This document shows positions 62,834 through 64,000 of a DNA stretch of 64,000 bases, piece after piece. The stretch is taken from the NCBI GenBank assembly GCA_000961655.1, contig LADR01000012.1, positions 1-64,000 of the forward strand, read 5' to 3'. Under the pieces are notes generated by a model that saw only the letters and a program-made list of their open reading frames with translations, searched no databases and had not been told where the DNA came from. Position 1 is the first letter of the stretch, and every line of letters starts with the position of its first letter. The DNA is from Desulfatitalea sp. BRH_c12. GTDB taxonomy: Bacteria; Desulfobacterota; Desulfobacteria; Desulfobacterales; Desulfosarcinaceae. The translations under genes were made by a program, and so were the position numbers.

Positions 62834-64000
62834 ATGAAAGACGCTTATATTGTCAGTGCCGTCCGTACCCCCGGCTGCAAACGGGCCAAGGGTGCGCTAA
62901 AAGATACTTTGCCCCTGGATCTGATCTCGTTTATTCTGAAATCATCCGTTGCGAAAGTGCCCCAACTCGATCCGAACGATATCGACGATGTTATGGTCGG
63001 CTGCGCATTCCCCGAAGCGGAGCAAGGTCTCAATATCGGTCGCAATGCTTCTAAAATCGCCGGTTTCCCCGACAAGGTGTCGGGTGCCACGGTGAACCGC
63101 TTCTGCGCCTCGGGCCTGGAAGCCATCGCCGACGCCGCCATGCGCATCATGTGCGGTTGGTCGGAGGTGACCATCGGTGCCGGTGTCGAGTCCATGACCT
63201 ACGTGCCCATGGGCGGTAACCTGCCGCGGCCGTATCCGGATGCCGAAAAGAAAGAGATCGATCTGTTCATGTCCATGGGCACCACCGCGGAAAACGTGGC
63301 CAAGCGCTACAATATCTCCCGCCAACAGCAGGATGAATTTGCCTACAATTCTCAGATGAAGGCCGTCAACGCTCAGAAAAATGGGCTGTTCGCAGAGATC
63401 GTGCCGACACCGGCCGCCAAGTACGTGACCCAGGCCGATGGCACCGTCAAACGCGAAACGTTCCTTCAGAGCTTCGACGACGGCGTCCGTGAGGAAACCA
63501 CCTTAGAGGGTTTGGGCAAATTGCGTCCGGCCTTCTCCCTGACCGGCTCCGTCACCGCCGGCAACTCTTCTCAGACGACCGATGGCGCGGCCGCCACTGT
63601 GTTGATGAGCGGCGATAAAGTCAAAGCGCTGGGCATCAAGCCGTTGGCCAAACTCAAATTGTACACCACCATCGGCTGCCGTTCCGACGAAATGGGTGTG
63701 GGCCCGCGTTACGCCATCCCCAAACTGCTCCAACTGGCCGGTTTGACCGTCGATGATATCGGGGTGTGGGAGATCAACGAAGCGTTTGCTTCGCAGGCGC
63801 TCTACTGCATCCGCGAACTGGGCCTCGAAAAATACATGGACCGCATCAACATCAACGGCGGTGCGATCGCCCTGGGTCACCCCCTGGGATGTACCGGCGC
63901 CAAGTTGGCGGCCACGCTGGTCACGAACATGCGCGCGCGCGGTGCCAAGTACGGCGTTGAGAGCATGTGTATCGGCGGCGGCATGGGCGCGGCAGCTCTG
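62834..64000 (+). CDS. fadA: Acetyl-CoA C-acyltransferase (thiolase), partial at right edge
   Basis: The first 389 residues of a thiolase; the stop lies just outside the window (family length ~391). The acyl-binding Cys is in NRFCASGLEAIADAA, the His in GHPLGCTGAKL, and the final CIGGGMGAA loop is present. It cleaves 3-ketoacyl-CoA in beta-oxidation. ATG at 62834 follows GGAGGG. Confidence 0.94.
   Translation, partial: MKDAYIVSAVRTPGCKRAKGALKDTLPLDLISFILKSSVAKVPQLDPNDIDDVMVGCAFPEAEQGLNIGRNASKIAGFPDKVSGATVNRFCASGLEAIADAAMRIMCGWSEVTIGAGVESMTYVPMGGNLPRPYPDAEKKEIDLFMSMGTTAENVAKRYNISRQQQDEFAYNSQMKAVNAQKNGLFAEIVPTPAAKYVTQADGTVKRETFLQSFDDGVREETTLEGLGKLRPAFSLTGSVTAGNSSQTTDGAAATVLMSGDKVKALGIKPLAKLKLYTTIGCRSDEMGVGPRYAIPKLLQLAGLTVDDIGVWEINEAFASQALYCIRELGLEKYMDRININGGAIALGHPLGCTGAKLAATLVTNMRARGAKYGVESMCIGGGMGAAAL

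Overview
The window looks like a chromosomal segment of an anaerobic member of the Desulfobacterota, probably close to the Desulfosarcina-type sulfate reducers. This is inferred from gene content, not proven. The evidence is a siroheme-decarboxylase-like protein of the alternative haem pathway, a NuoE/NuoF/RnfB-type flavin and iron-sulfur redox operon, an in-frame UGA in a thioredoxin-like protein that is best read as selenocysteine, methionine salvage without the oxygen-dependent steps, and a FadN/FadA beta-oxidation operon. No tRNA, rRNA, CRISPR array, phage or complete transposase gene was seen.

Layout. 1-5.9 kb: an LVIVD-repeat lipoprotein that runs off the left edge, and a large STAND-type ATPase regulator with a BTAD end. 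6.2-7.3 kb: the amino-acid exporter pair azlC-azlD. 7.4-11.6 kb: a block bracketed by direct repeats, with a decayed family 2 glycosyltransferase, a GT39-type membrane glycosyltransferase and rsgA. 11.6-13.9 kb: two small proteins, a long palindromic element and an SDR-like protein. 14.0-18.4 kb: a two-component system divergent from a secreted von Willebrand A protein. 18.5-19.8 kb: the selenoprotein and a universal stress protein. 20.3-24.0 kb: a GH31 glycosidase, a cold-shock protein and a LUD protein. 24.3-30.2 kb: a six-gene redox operon transcribed leftward. 30.7-38.9 kb: a purine and 5'-methylthioadenosine salvage cluster interrupted by a patatin protein with a long repeat tail. 38.9-43.7 kb: siroheme decarboxylase, a radical SAM protein and a GH17-GT2 glucan synthase. 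44.3-59.5 kb: housekeeping and regulatory genes (HD hydrolase, Smr, Ser/Thr kinase with a degenerate-GGDEF partner, polA, sppA, queF, dus). 60.3-64.0 kb: fadN-fadA behind a FadR-like operator, with fadA cut by the right edge.

How genes work together. In the redox operon, NuoE- and NuoF-like proteins should handle NADH, and an RnfB-GltD fusion carries many Fe-S clusters and a flavin domain. No hydrogenase, HdrABC or other Rnf subunits lie nearby, so the electron acceptor is unknown. In the salvage cluster, MTA deaminase, a purine nucleoside phosphorylase and MtnA together suggest the methylthioinosine route (MTA to MTI to methylthioribose-1-phosphate to methylthioribulose-1-phosphate), with adenine deaminase beside it.

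The intergenic DNA is unusually rich in dispersed palindromic repeats: a composite MITE-like family with 21-bp inverted ends, paired hairpin repeats, two copies of a ~180-bp long palindrome, and a GGGCGTCCCCAACT-type repeat. Everything here was read by eye; no alignments, structure predictions or database searches were run.
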